Shown piece after piece: positions 36,791-48,216 of a stretch of 64,000 bases of DNA. The position numbers and the translations under genes were made by a program. The notes beneath the pieces were generated by a model that did no database searches, was not told the DNA's origin, and worked only from the letters and a program-made list of their open reading frames with translations. Location of the stretch: contig NZ_JAVJQE010000009.1 of NCBI RefSeq assembly GCF_040218065.1, positions 124,001 to 188,000 of the forward strand, given 5' to 3'. This stretch comes from Marivibrio sp040218065. GTDB lineage: Bacteria > Pseudomonadota > Alphaproteobacteria > UBA8366 > Aestuariispiraceae. Each line of letters starts with the position of its first letter. Within the stretch, counting starts at the first letter, position 1.

Positions 36791-38650
36791 TCAAATCGGG
36801 GCGCAGGCGTCTTCCAGCCAGCGGCGAACGTCGGCCTCCACGATCGGGCCGATCTCTTCCAAGACGCGAGCGTGGTAGCCGTCTAGCCACGCGACCTCGT
36901 GGACCGCCAGCAGCGCCGGTTCGATGAGCCGCCGGTCGATCGGCGCCAACGTAAGGGTCTCGAAGCCGTACAGCTCCTTCTCGGCGCCCTCCGCCGGATT
37001 CACCACCGGGTAGACCGCCACGAGGTTTTCGATGCGGATGCCGAAGGCCCCGGTCTTGTAGTAGCCGGGCTCGTTCGAGACGATCATGCCGGGCTGCAGA
37101 GGAACCGCGCTGTGGCTCTTCGAGATTCGCTGCGGCCCTTCATGGACGTTCAAGTAACTGCCGACCCCGTGCCCGGTGCCGTGGTCGTAATCGACGCCCG
37201 CCGCCCATAAGGCTTGGCGCGCGAAGGGATCGAGCTGACTGCCGGTCACGCCCTTGGGGAAACGCGCCGTCGCAATCGCGATATGGCCTTTCAACACTTG
37301 GGTGAAGCGCGTGCGCATCTCCGCCGTCGGCGCGCCGATCGGAATCGTGCGGGTGACGTCGGTGGTGCCCTCGTCATACTGGCCGCCGCTGTCGACCAGC
37401 AGGAGGGAGCCCGGCTCTATCCGTCGGTTGGTGGTCGGCGCGGCGCGGTAATGGACGATCGCCCCGTTCGGGCCGTAGCCTGCGATGGTCTCGAAGCTTG
37501 GACCGTTGAACCGCACGCCGCGCGTCCGGAATTCGTACAATTTGTCGATGGCGTCGAGCTCGGTGATCGACCCGTTCTCGCTCACCGACTCCAACCAGTG
37601 CAGGAACCGGGCGAGCGCCGCGCCGTCGCGGCGGTGGGCCAAGCGCGCGCCCTCGATCTCCACCTCGTTCTTCAGGGCCTTGGGCAATTGGCAGGGATCC
37701 TCGCCCTCCACCACCTGCGCGCCGCCCTTCGACAGATGATCGACGACGGCCGCCGGCCCGCCGACGGCGTCGGCCAGGACGCGAACGCCGGGCTCGGCGC
37801 GGCCCAACGCCTGAAGCGCCGCGGCGAAGCCGTCCATCGGGTGCAGCGCCACGCCCTCGTCCAACGCCTCCCGCGCGGCGTCCGTCAGCTTGCGGGCGTC
37901 GAGAAACCAATCGACCGAGCCGTCGCTTTTCAACACCGCATAGCTCAAGGCCAGCGGACAATTGGGCACGTCGCCGCCGCGCACGTTCAACAGCCAGGCG
38001 ATCGAGTCGCTCGCCGTCAACACCGCGGCCGCGATCTTCCGCCGCGCGAGATCGGCGCCCAGGCGCAGCCTTTTGGCGAGGCTGGTCTCGCCCGCATACT
38101 CGATCGCATGGGGCGCGATCGGCGCTGCAGGCGGGGCGGGCTGATCGGTCCAGACGGCGTCGACCGGGTTGCCGTCGACCGCAACCAATTCGGCGCCCAC
38201 CTCGTCCGCGGCGCGTTTCAGATGGCCGAGGCCCGCGCGGGTGTGCAGCCACGGGTCGTAGCCGATCCGTTCGCCCTCGACGAAGGTCTCGCGGATCCAG
38301 GCCGTCGGCGGCTCCTCCATCAGGTGGCGGGGCGTAAAGGTCTGGGGGTCGACCTGATCGCGCACCTGCAGCGTGTAACGCCCGTCGACGAAGATCGCGG
38401 CGCGGTCGCGCGCGACGCCGAGGAACCCGGCCGATCCGGAAAAGCCGGTCAGCCACTGCACCCGCTCGGCGTAGGCCGGCATGTACTCGCCCATGAATTC
38501 GTCGGTGCGGGGGGCCAGGAAACCGTCCAGTCCGCGCCGTTGAAGCTCGGCGCGCAAAGCCGCCAGCCGGTCGGGCGGAGCCGGTTGCACGCCCAGGCCG
38601 CCGGGCTCCGAGCAGGCGTCGGCGGGGCGATCGGCGTCAGGCGCTGTCAT
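36791..38650 (-). CDS. Xaa-Pro aminopeptidase (aminopeptidase P, M24B)
   Basis: Removes N-terminal residues that precede proline. The 619-residue protein has the three-domain layout of long aminopeptidase P: two creatinase-type N-terminal domains (LQRRGLDGFLAPRTDEFMGE and a second half) and a pita-bread catalytic domain. Metal ligands are visible: Asp in LLVDSGGQYDEGTTDVTR (two), His in GTGHGVGSYLNVHEGP, Glu in SNEPGYYK and Glu in GFETLTLAPID. The ATG at 38650 is chosen as the first that leaves a normal family N-terminus; longer in-frame sequence upstream looks noncoding. Confidence 0.93.
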   Translation of the reverse strand: MTAPDADRPADACSEPGGLGVQPAPPDRLAALRAELQRRGLDGFLAPRTDEFMGEYMPAYAERVQWLTGFSGSAGFLGVARDRAAIFVDGRYTLQVRDQVDPQTFTPRHLMEEPPTAWIRETFVEGERIGYDPWLHTRAGLGHLKRAADEVGAELVAVDGNPVDAVWTDQPAPPAAPIAPHAIEYAGETSLAKRLRLGADLARRKIAAAVLTASDSIAWLLNVRGGDVPNCPLALSYAVLKSDGSVDWFLDARKLTDAAREALDEGVALHPMDGFAAALQALGRAEPGVRVLADAVGGPAAVVDHLSKGGAQVVEGEDPCQLPKALKNEVEIEGARLAHRRDGAALARFLHWLESVSENGSITELDAIDKLYEFRTRGVRFNGPSFETIAGYGPNGAIVHYRAAPTTNRRIEPGSLLLVDSGGQYDEGTTDVTRTIPIGAPTAEMRTRFTQVLKGHIAIATARFPKGVTGSQLDPFARQALWAAGVDYDHGTGHGVGSYLNVHEGPQRISKSHSAVPLQPGMIVSNEPGYYKTGAFGIRIENLVAVYPVVNPAEGAEKELYGFETLTLAPIDRRLIEPALLAVHEVAWLDGYHARVLEEIGPIVEADVRRWLEDACAPI

Positions 38651-38869
38651 GGGGCGATCCTTATCGGCTTGAACGGACGACCAGAAAGCTAGGAGCGCGC
38701 GCGGGCCTTGGCAAGAAGCCGGTCGTAGGCCCCCAAAGCTATGCGCCGCGTGCAAATGGGGAATGCAAAACTGACAATCCTTAGCGTCGCAGTTCACGCT
38801 CATATCGGGAATAACAGGGCGACGTCGCCGTTCCCCCTCCTCCCCCGTCGGCGGCGGCGCCCTTCCCCG

Positions 38870-38904
38870 GGCGGATGCGGAGCCCCCGAAAATCCGCATC
38901 CGCC
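38870..38904. terminator. Hairpin 1 in the pepP-prmA gap
   Basis: Arms GGCGGATGCGGA (38870-38881) and TCCGCATCCGCC (38893-38904) form a 12-bp perfect stem with an 11-base loop. It sits between the prmA stop and the aminopeptidase P start, both on the minus strand. The rest of the 330-bp gap (38651-38981) shows no gene. Confidence 0.5.
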
Positions 38905-38921
38905 GCCCGGAACACCGGGTC

Positions 38922-38957
38922 AAGCGGCCGGCCTCCCTCCCCCGGGACCGGCCGCTT
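38922..38957. terminator. Hairpin 2 in the pepP-prmA gap
   Basis: Arms AAGCGGCCGG (38922-38931) and CCGGCCGCTT (38948-38957), a 10-bp perfect stem with a 16-base loop, begin about 25 bp past the prmA stop on the minus strand. Probably the end of the ilvB-ilvN-prmA transcript, though no T-run is seen. Confidence 0.5.
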
Positions 38958-38981
38958 CGTTTGCGGGGGGCCGGCGCCGCG

Positions 38982-39875
38982 TCAGCCCGCCAGCAGCAAG
39001 GCGCTCCAGCCGTCGATCCGACGCCGACCGAGGAGGCGCAGCCCTTGCGTTCGGTAGGCGTTGAGGACCATCGCCTCCTGCTCGATCAGCAAGCCGGACA
39101 GGATCACCCGCCCGCCCGGCGCGCAAGCCCGCGCGATCGCGGGGGCGAGCGCGCGCAGCGGTTTGGCCAGAATGTTGGCGACGATCAGATCGTACGGGCC
39201 GCCGGCGCGAAGGCGGCGATCCTGGAGTCCCGCCGCCGTCACCGGCCGGAGATAGGCGGCAAGGCCGTTGAGCCGGGCGTTCTCCGCCGCGACCCGCACC
39301 GCCTCGGGATCGATGTCGCTGGCGGCGACCGGACGGTGCGTCGTCCGGGCGAGCCCCATTGCTAGAATGCCCGTCCCGCAGCCGAGGTCCAGCGCGTTTC
39401 GCGGGCGCGTGCGCTTCAAGAGCGCATCCAGCATCAACAGGCAGGCGCGGGTCGTAGCGTGCGTGCCGGTGCCGAAGGCGGTGCCGGCGTTGACGATCAG
39501 TTCCACCGCGCCCGGCGGCGGATTCTCAGTCGAAAACTCCTGGTGCACGTAGAACCGGCCGGCGCGGATCGGGCTGAAGCTTTTCTGATTCTCGGCGACC
39601 CAATCGATTTCCGGCAGCGGCGCGGCGTGAGGCTCCGGCTCGGCGACCCCGCACTCCGCCGCGGCCAGCGCGATCCGGGGACCGAGAACGCCCCAGTCGG
39701 GCATGCCGTCGGTATAGAACTCAAGCGACCAGCGCTTGGCCGGCCCCGCGCCAGCGCCGTCGGGCGCCTCGAACGTCGCCTGACCCAGCACGAAGCCGTC
39801 GACGGCGGCGCCGAAGGCGTCAGCCGTCGCCTCGTCGGGCAGCAGCAGTTCGGTTTTCCAGACTTGGGCGATCAC
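38982..39875 (-). CDS. prmA: Ribosomal protein L11 methyltransferase PrmA
   Basis: SAM-dependent enzyme that trimethylates L11. The 297-residue protein has a small N-terminal substrate domain and a class I methyltransferase domain with GTAFGTGTHATTRACL, DLGCGTGILAMGLA and the active loop LIVANILAKPL. Length and motifs are standard. It lies four bases downstream of ilvN on the same strand, suggesting read-through from the ilv genes. Confidence 0.95.
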   Translation of the reverse strand: MIAQVWKTELLLPDEATADAFGAAVDGFVLGQATFEAPDGAGAGPAKRWSLEFYTDGMPDWGVLGPRIALAAAECGVAEPEPHAAPLPEIDWVAENQKSFSPIRAGRFYVHQEFSTENPPPGAVELIVNAGTAFGTGTHATTRACLLMLDALLKRTRPRNALDLGCGTGILAMGLARTTHRPVAASDIDPEAVRVAAENARLNGLAAYLRPVTAAGLQDRRLRAGGPYDLIVANILAKPLRALAPAIARACAPGGRVILSGLLIEQEAMVLNAYRTQGLRLLGRRRIDGWSALLLAG

Positions 39876-39879
39876 GCCG

Positions 39880-40446
39880 TCACACCGGCGTGATTGCGGA
39901 CCCGCGAGAGATCGCGACGACGCCGGAGCGCGCGACTTCGATATCGCCCAACGCCTGCATCAGCTCGATGAAACTGTCGACCTTGTCGGGCGAGCCTTGG
40001 ATCAGGAAGACGAAGCTCTCCAGCGTGGTGTCCGCCACCTTGGCGCCGTAGACGTCCGCGATGCGCAGGCTCTCGCGCCGATAGTGGTCGGAGGCCTTCA
40101 CCTTGACCAGCGCCAGCTCCTTCTCGACGTGCGGACCCTCAAGCGTCAGATCGTGCACGTTGTGGACCGGGACCAGACGCTGCAGCTGCGCCTTGATCTG
40201 TTCGATCACCATCTCGGTGCCGGTCGTGACGATGTTGATGCGGCTCACCGTCTCGTCTTCGGTGACGGTCGAGACGGTCAGGCTTTCGATATTGTAGCCG
40301 CGCCCCGAAAACAGACCGATCACGCGCGCCAGCACGCCCGGCTCGTTGTCGACGATGACCGCGAAGGTGTGGCGGCGCACCGCCTGATCCTGTTTCTCGA
40401 AGGTGTAGGCCGCTCCCGGCTGACCCACGGTCCCGCTCTTCGCCAT
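39880..40446 (-). CDS. ilvN: Acetolactate synthase small (regulatory) subunit IlvN/IlvH
   Basis: Regulatory subunit that gives valine feedback control to acetolactate synthase. The 188-residue protein contains an ACT domain (HTFAVIVDNEPGVLARVIG, then FSGRGYNIESLTV) and the C-terminal small-subunit domain. The ATG at 40446 follows GAGGAAAC at proper spacing and is preferred to an in-frame ATG 63 bases upstream. Directly downstream of ilvB. Confidence 0.95.
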   Translation of the reverse strand: MAKSGTVGQPGAAYTFEKQDQAVRRHTFAVIVDNEPGVLARVIGLFSGRGYNIESLTVSTVTEDETVSRINIVTTGTEMVIEQIKAQLQRLVPVHNVHDLTLEGPHVEKELALVKVKASDHYRRESLRIADVYGAKVADTTLESFVFLIQGSPDKVDSFIELMQALGDIEVARSGVVAISRGSAITPV

Positions 40447-40513
40447 ACCTTGTTTCCTCGACCCCTCGCCGCCCGTCCGCGGCCCGTTCTTGCTGTATCC
40501 GTCCGGCATCGGC

Positions 40514-42283
<1,770 letters not shown>

Positions 42284-42362
42284 GTCTCGCCTTCCTCTTT
42301 TCGCCGTCGGGCGTCGCGCGCTCACCCGCGCCGCGCCCCCGATCCTCACTGAAATTCCGTCT

Positions 42363-42386
42363 AAAGGCCCGGAAAATCGGGCTTTT
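42363..42386. terminator. Bidirectional terminator between miaA and ilvB
   Basis: AAAGGCCCG and CGGGCTTTT form a 9-bp stem (one G-T pair) around GAAAAT, with T/A runs on either side. It lies about 40 bp after the miaA stop and 80 bp before the ilvB start, so it most likely ends miaA transcripts. Confidence 0.65.
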
Positions 42387-42423
42387 ACCGCCTCTTGCGG
42401 CGGCGCACCATAGGCCCGGCCTC

Positions 42424-43365
42424 CTAGGGGGTCAAGCGCTTATCGCGAATAAATGCAAAAACTCTTTCCATCAGTTTTTCCGAATATTGCTCATTAAGGA
42501 TCAAATCCGGAAGGATCTGTCTCTTGAGCCAAGTCGTCTGCCGTTTGGCGTATTGCCGGGTGGCGATTTTGGCCGCCTCGGCCGCCTCGGCCAGCGACAT
42601 CTGGCCGCGTGCGGCCGCCGCCAGTTCCGGCGCGCCCACCGCCTTCAAGAGCGGCGCGTCGGCGGGCGGATCGGCGGCCAGCAGCGCGCGCAGCTCCGCA
42701 AGCGCCCCGGCCGCGATCATGGCGTCGAAGCGCTCCTCGATCCGGCGGACCAGCGCCTCGCGCGGCGGCGCCAGCACGATCACGGTGAAGGCGAAGCCCG
42801 GCGGCGGGCCGGAGGGCGGCTCCGCCTGCCAGGACGACAACGTGCGCCCGCTCGCCTCATAGACCTCCAGCGCGCGGGCGATGCGCTGGCGGTCGGCGGG
42901 CGCGATGCGCGCCGCCGCAGGCGGATCGATCTCCGCAAGCTCCCGATGCAGCGCCTCGGGCCCTTGCCTCTCGACGCGCGCGCGCAGGCCCTCGCGCAGG
43001 GCGTCAGGCACCTCCGGCATCGGCGACAGGCCCTCTAGCATGGCCTTAACGTAAAAGCCCGTACCGCCGGCCAGGATCGGCAGCCGCCCCACGGCCGCCG
43101 CCTCTTCCATCGCCGCCACCGCCAGCGCCCGCCAACGATGCGCCGAACAGGTCTCTCCCGCCCCCAGGACGCCATAGAGCCGATGGGGAACCCGCGCCTC
43201 CTCCGCGGCGCTCGGCCGGGCGGTCAGCAAGGGCAGTTCCCGGTATATCTGCATGCTGTCGGCGTTGACGATCGTCCCGTCGAACGCCTCGGCCGCGTCG
43301 AGCGCCAGCGCGGACTTTCCGCTAGCGGTCGGGCCGAGGATGACGAGGGCGGGGGTGGCGGGCAT
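42424..43365 (-). CDS. miaA: tRNA dimethylallyltransferase MiaA
   Basis: Transfers a dimethylallyl group to N6 of adenosine 37 in tRNAs reading UNN codons. The 313-residue protein begins with a P-loop (VILGPTASGKSALALD), then IVNADSMQIYRELPLLTARP, the GGTGFYVKAMLEGL segment and a C-terminal RQYAKRQTTWLKRQ helix. Complete and of normal length. Divergent from serB. Confidence 0.96.
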   Translation of the reverse strand: MPATPALVILGPTASGKSALALDAAEAFDGTIVNADSMQIYRELPLLTARPSAAEEARVPHRLYGVLGAGETCSAHRWRALAVAAMEEAAAVGRLPILAGGTGFYVKAMLEGLSPMPEVPDALREGLRARVERQGPEALHRELAEIDPPAAARIAPADRQRIARALEVYEASGRTLSSWQAEPPSGPPPGFAFTVIVLAPPREALVRRIEERFDAMIAAGALAELRALLAADPPADAPLLKAVGAPELAAAARGQMSLAEAAEAAKIATRQYAKRQTTWLKRQILPDLILNEQYSEKLMERVFAFIRDKRLTP

Positions 43366-43507
43366 CTGGACGATCCGGACCTAAGGGCGGCGCCGCCAGC
43401 CCGCCATCTGAAGAGCGGGGGTCGGCTGAGCGCCCGTAACGCTAGCACCGCGTCGCGCAATCGTCACTTGCCGGGCGGGCGACGGGGCGGTAGGTCCCTT
43501 CCCCGTG

Positions 43508-44437
43508 ATGAACGATTCCGCTCTCTCCCCCGCCCTCGCGCAGGTCCTCACCCTCGTCGCCCCCGGCGACCGGGGTTTGACGGACGCCGATTGCGAGGCC
43601 GCCGCGGCGGCGCTGTCCCAGGCTGGCGCAAGCCGCGTCGGCGCGCCCCGCTGGCTGTGCGAGGGCCTCGCCGTCGATCTGCCCTTCGAGGGGCTGGAGC
43701 GCGCCGCCGCGCACGCCGCGGTCGACGAGGCGGCGGCGCTGGTGCGCCTGGACCGCGCGGCGCAAGCCGCCGCGGGGCGCCGGAAGCGCATGCTGATCGC
43801 CGACATGGACAGCACCATGATCGAGATCGAGACGCTGGATACGATCGCGAGCCTGCTGGGCTTCGGCGAGGAAGTGGCCGAGATCACGCGCCGCTCGATG
43901 AACGGCGAGATCGGCTTCGAGGAGAGCCTGGTCGAGCGGGTGGCGCTGCTGGCGGACCACCCGGCCGACGAGACGCTGGCCCAAGTGATGGCGCGCGTCA
44001 CCTACACCCAGGGCGGCGAGACGCTGGTGCGCACCATGGCGGCGAACGGGGCGCGCTGCCTGCTGGTCTCCGGCGGCTTCACCTTCACGACCGAGGTCGT
44101 CCATCGCGCGCTCGGCTTCCACGCCCATAAAGCCAATGTGCTGGAAGTGGTCGACGGCCGCTTCACCGGACGGGTCAAAGGATCGATCGTCGGCCGCGCC
44201 ACCAAGCGGGAGACGCTTGAGGCGTTAGCGCAGGAGATGAAGGCCGATTTGCGCGAGGCCGCAACCGTCGGCGACGGCGCGAACGATCTGGACATGCTGC
44301 AGGCCGCGGGCCTGGGCGTCGGCTACCGCGCCAAGCCGATCGTGCGCGCGCAAGCCCCCCATCGGATCGATCACACCGATCTGTCGACCCTGCTTTACTA
44401 TCAGGGCTATCGCTTCGAGGAGTTCGTCACCGCCTGA
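43508..44437 (+). CDS. serB: Phosphoserine phosphatase SerB
   Basis: HAD-family phosphatase for the last step of serine synthesis. The 309-residue protein has an N-terminal ~90-residue regulatory-type domain and a catalytic domain with DMDSTMIEIET (nucleophile Asp99, Asp101), LLVSGGFTFTTEVV and GDGANDLDML. ATG at 43508 chosen over the GTG at 43505. The next gene starts 29 bp downstream on the same strand. Confidence 0.95.
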   Translation: MNDSALSPALAQVLTLVAPGDRGLTDADCEAAAAALSQAGASRVGAPRWLCEGLAVDLPFEGLERAAAHAAVDEAAALVRLDRAAQAAAGRRKRMLIADMDSTMIEIETLDTIASLLGFGEEVAEITRRSMNGEIGFEESLVERVALLADHPADETLAQVMARVTYTQGGETLVRTMAANGARCLLVSGGFTFTTEVVHRALGFHAHKANVLEVVDGRFTGRVKGSIVGRATKRETLEALAQEMKADLREAATVGDGANDLDMLQAAGLGVGYRAKPIVRAQAPHRIDHTDLSTLLYYQGYRFEEFVTA

Positions 44438-44466
44438 CGCACGGCTCCAAGGGTTAGGAGGACGCC

Positions 44467-45272
44467 ATGCTGGCCGAGATGGAGCGCATCGCACTCAACT
44501 ACGAGCTGGAGGGACCGGGCGACGCGCCGGTCGTGCTGTTCAGCCACTCGCTCGCCGCGGACCTGACCATGTTCGACGCGCAGATGAGCGCGTTTCGCGC
44601 CGGCGGCTATCGCATCCTGCGCTACGACATGCGCGGGCACGGCAAGAGCCCGCCCCCCGCGCCGGCGCAGCGGCGCATCACGATGGAGGATTTGGCGGAC
44701 GACGCGGTCGCGCTGATGGATCGTCTGGGAATCGCGCGCGCCCATTGGGTCGGCCTGTCGATCGGCGGCATGATCGGTCAGATGATGGGGCTGCGCCATC
44801 CGGACCGGGTCGAGAGCTTGACGCTGACCAGCACCGCCAGCGCGGTTCCCGCGGAGGCGGCGCCGATGTGGGACGAGCGCATCGCCAAGGCGAAACAGGA
44901 AGGCATGGAGGCCCTGGTCGAGGGCACGATCGAGCGCTGGTTCACCCGGGCCGCCCGCACCGCCGCCCTGCCGGAGATCGCGCCCGTCCGACGGATGATC
45001 GCGAACACGTCCGTCGAGGGCTTCGTCGCCTGCTGCGGCGCGATCAAACAATGGCGCTTCACCGAGCGCTTGCCCGAAATCCGCAAGCCCGCGCTCGTCG
45101 TGCAGGGGCGCGAGGATCCGGGGACGACGGTCGAGGCCGGCCAGGTCATCGCCGAACATCTGCCCGGCGCCCGGATCGAGGTGGTCGAGGACGCCGCCCA
45201 CCTCGCCAATATCGAACAGGCGGAGCGCTGGACGGCGATCGTCAAGGATTGGGTCGACGCCAACGCCAGGGT

Positions 45273-45276
<4 letters not shown>
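44467..45276 (+). CDS. Alpha/beta hydrolase, 3-oxoadipate enol-lactonase-like
   Basis: A 269-residue alpha/beta-fold hydrolase. Nucleophile Ser98 lies in GLSIGG, the acid in VVQGREDPGT and the His in EDAAHLANIEQ; DMRGHGKSPPP is the oxyanion-loop region. Overall it looks like PcaD (3-oxoadipate enol-lactone hydrolase), but no other protocatechuate genes are present, so the substrate is open. Downstream of serB in the same direction. Its stop overlaps the stop of pyk on the other strand by four bases. Confidence 0.82.
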
Positions 45277-46688
<1,412 letters not shown>

Positions 46689-46806
46689 GGGGACTCTCTA
46701 AGGATGATGGACCGGGCGCCAGCATAGGCGCGGAGGCGGACGGAGGCTCGCAGAATTTCCCGAGACCGTCTACGGGCGTTTGGCCCCTCCCCCTTGCCGA
46801 GAGAGA

Positions 46807-46889
46807 CCCCCCTCGCCCCCTTCATAGGGGGAGAGGGAGGGACCCGCGGGCGCGCCAGCGGCCGTGGGAGGGCGGGCGAGGGTGAGGGG
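46807..46889. repeat. Inverted copy of the dispersed repeat
   Basis: This block is the reverse complement of 11044-11112 and 11204-11273 with a few changes and a short insertion: it reads CCCCTCGCCCCCTTCATAGG, GGGAGAGGGAGGGACCCGCG, GGCGCGCCAGCGGCC and ends GGTGAGGGG. It lies in the 242-bp gap between ubiX and pyk, showing that the element is dispersed rather than purely tandem. Confidence 0.85.
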
Positions 46890-46930
46890 ATGGTTGGGGT
46901 TTGGCCGGGGCACGGCCTTACAGCCCTCCC

Positions 46931-47551
46931 TCACCCAGCCGCCGCCCCGTCCGCTTTCCAGCGCTTCACCCCGCCCGTGTCGATCCCGAACAGGTCGAGC
47001 GCGCGCCCGACCGTGTGGGCGACCATGTCGTCCAGGCTTTCCGGCTTGGCGTAGAAGGCGGGGACCGGGGGGGCGACGATCCCGCCCATTTGCGTGACCG
47101 TCAGCATGTTCTGCAGATGCACTTGGGTCAGCGGGGTCTCGCGGGTCAGCAGCACGAGGCGCCGACGCTCCTTCAGCACCACGTCGGCGGAGCGCGACAG
47201 CAGGTTCGACGTCACCCCCGTCGCGATCTCCGCCAGCGTCTTCATCGAGCAGGGCGCGACGATCATCCCGTCGGTCGGGAAACTGCCGCTGGAGCAGGGC
47301 GCGCCGACGTCGCCGATGGCGTAGGCGCAATCGGCGAGGTCGCGCACGTCCTTGGCCTTCAGGTCGGTCTCGTAGGCGAGCGTCATCTCGGCGGCCTTGC
47401 TCATCACCAGATGCGTCTCAACCCCCGCGGCGCGCAGCGCGCGCAGGCATTCCAGCCCGTAGACGATCCCGCTCGCCCCTGTCAGGCCCACGATCAGGCG
47501 GCGGCGCGTTTGCCCGGCCGTCCCATTCTGCGCGTCTCGACCGATTGTCAT
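46931..47551 (-). CDS. ubiX: Flavin prenyltransferase UbiX
   Basis: Makes the prenylated FMN cofactor used by UbiD-type decarboxylases in ubiquinone synthesis. The 206-residue protein has the flavin-binding GLTGASGIVYGLECL near the N-terminus, the SSGSFPTDGMIVAPCSMKTL segment and RETPLTQVHLQNML. Start at 47551 follows AAGGGCGAG at good spacing; an ATG seven codons upstream is possible. No ubiD in this window. Confidence 0.94.
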   Translation of the reverse strand: MTIGRDAQNGTAGQTRRRLIVGLTGASGIVYGLECLRALRAAGVETHLVMSKAAEMTLAYETDLKAKDVRDLADCAYAIGDVGAPCSSGSFPTDGMIVAPCSMKTLAEIATGVTSNLLSRSADVVLKERRRLVLLTRETPLTQVHLQNMLTVTQMGGIVAPPVPAFYAKPESLDDMVAHTVGRALDLFGIDTGGVKRWKADGAAAG

Positions 47552-47948
47552 ATTCTCGCCCTTCACATCCAACGGCGTTCAGGTATCCTACAAGACCGTG
47601 CGGCGTTCAAGGAAGGCCGCAGGGGACACCGGGTCGGCCGCCCGTTCGGCCCGGCGCAAAGAACAAGGGGCGCACCGCCCGCCGATGCACCGGGGCCGCG
47701 ACAGACCGCCCTCGACAGCCTCGGCGGAATTCTCATCCTTTCGGGTCCGCTCGAAGATAGGGCGATCCGGGAGGGAGGCGAGAGGCCGCACCGCCGCAAG
47801 GCGCGCCGGCCCCGCCGCAGAAGCCCGCCGGGCGACCGGGGACGGGCTGCGCGTCCGACGACCGAAGGCTACGGGCATCGGTTTCCGACCGCCGGCTTCA
47901 GACGGGTCGGCCCGCTCGGTTCATCGCAACCAGCGGAGGGTAGATCCC
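47552..47948. other. Divergent intergenic region ubiX / DUF465
   Basis: About 400 bp. The DUF465 frame stays open upstream to 47598, but the extra residues are Arg-rich and look like unselected high-GC sequence. No repeat, RNA or clear promoter is seen. Confidence 0.4.
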
Positions 47949-48119
47949 ATGAGCAAATCCGATCGCATCGAAAGCTTGAAGGTGAAGCACGCGGAACTCG
48001 AAGCGGCCCTGCGCCGCGAGGAACTGCGGCCCCACCCCGACGATGCGGCGTGCCATCGGCTCAAGCGGGAGAAGCTCGCAGTCAAGGACGAGATGATGCG
48101 GATGGCGGAAGCCCCCTAA
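47949..48119 (+). CDS. DUF465 (YdcH-like) small protein
   Basis: A 56-residue helical hairpin protein of the DUF465/YdcH family: MSKSDRIESLKVKHAELEAA, a turn around RPHPDDAACH, then RLKREKLAVKDEMMRM. The family is widespread in proteobacteria and of unknown function. Short gene preceded by GGAGGG; a strong terminator follows at 48148. A second, diverged family member lies at 59600-59806. Confidence 0.85.
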   Translation: MSKSDRIESLKVKHAELEAALRREELRPHPDDAACHRLKREKLAVKDEMMRMAEAP

Positions 48120-48147
48120 CCGGCTCCCGCCTCTTTTATCAGCCGAG

Positions 48148-48177
48148 AACGCCCCCGGAGGAAGCTTCGGGGGCGTT
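48148..48177. terminator. Rho-independent terminator after the DUF465 gene
   Basis: AACGCCCCCG (48148-48157) pairs with CGGGGGCGTT (48168-48177), followed by TCTTG on the plus strand. Because uvrD ends at 48217 on the opposite strand, it probably works both ways. Confidence 0.85.
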
Positions 48178-48216
48178 TCTTGTGAGAAGGAGGTCACGCA
48201 CGGACGGCGCGGATCG

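Noticed and set aside
42284..42423. Leader-peptide attenuator of ilvB
   Set aside because: No short frame rich in Val/Leu/Ile codons is seen; the hairpin is better explained as the miaA terminator.
47598..47948. N-terminal extension of the DUF465 protein
   Set aside because: The extension is Arg-rich without family similarity, whereas ATG at 47949 with GGAGGG gives the normal family length.
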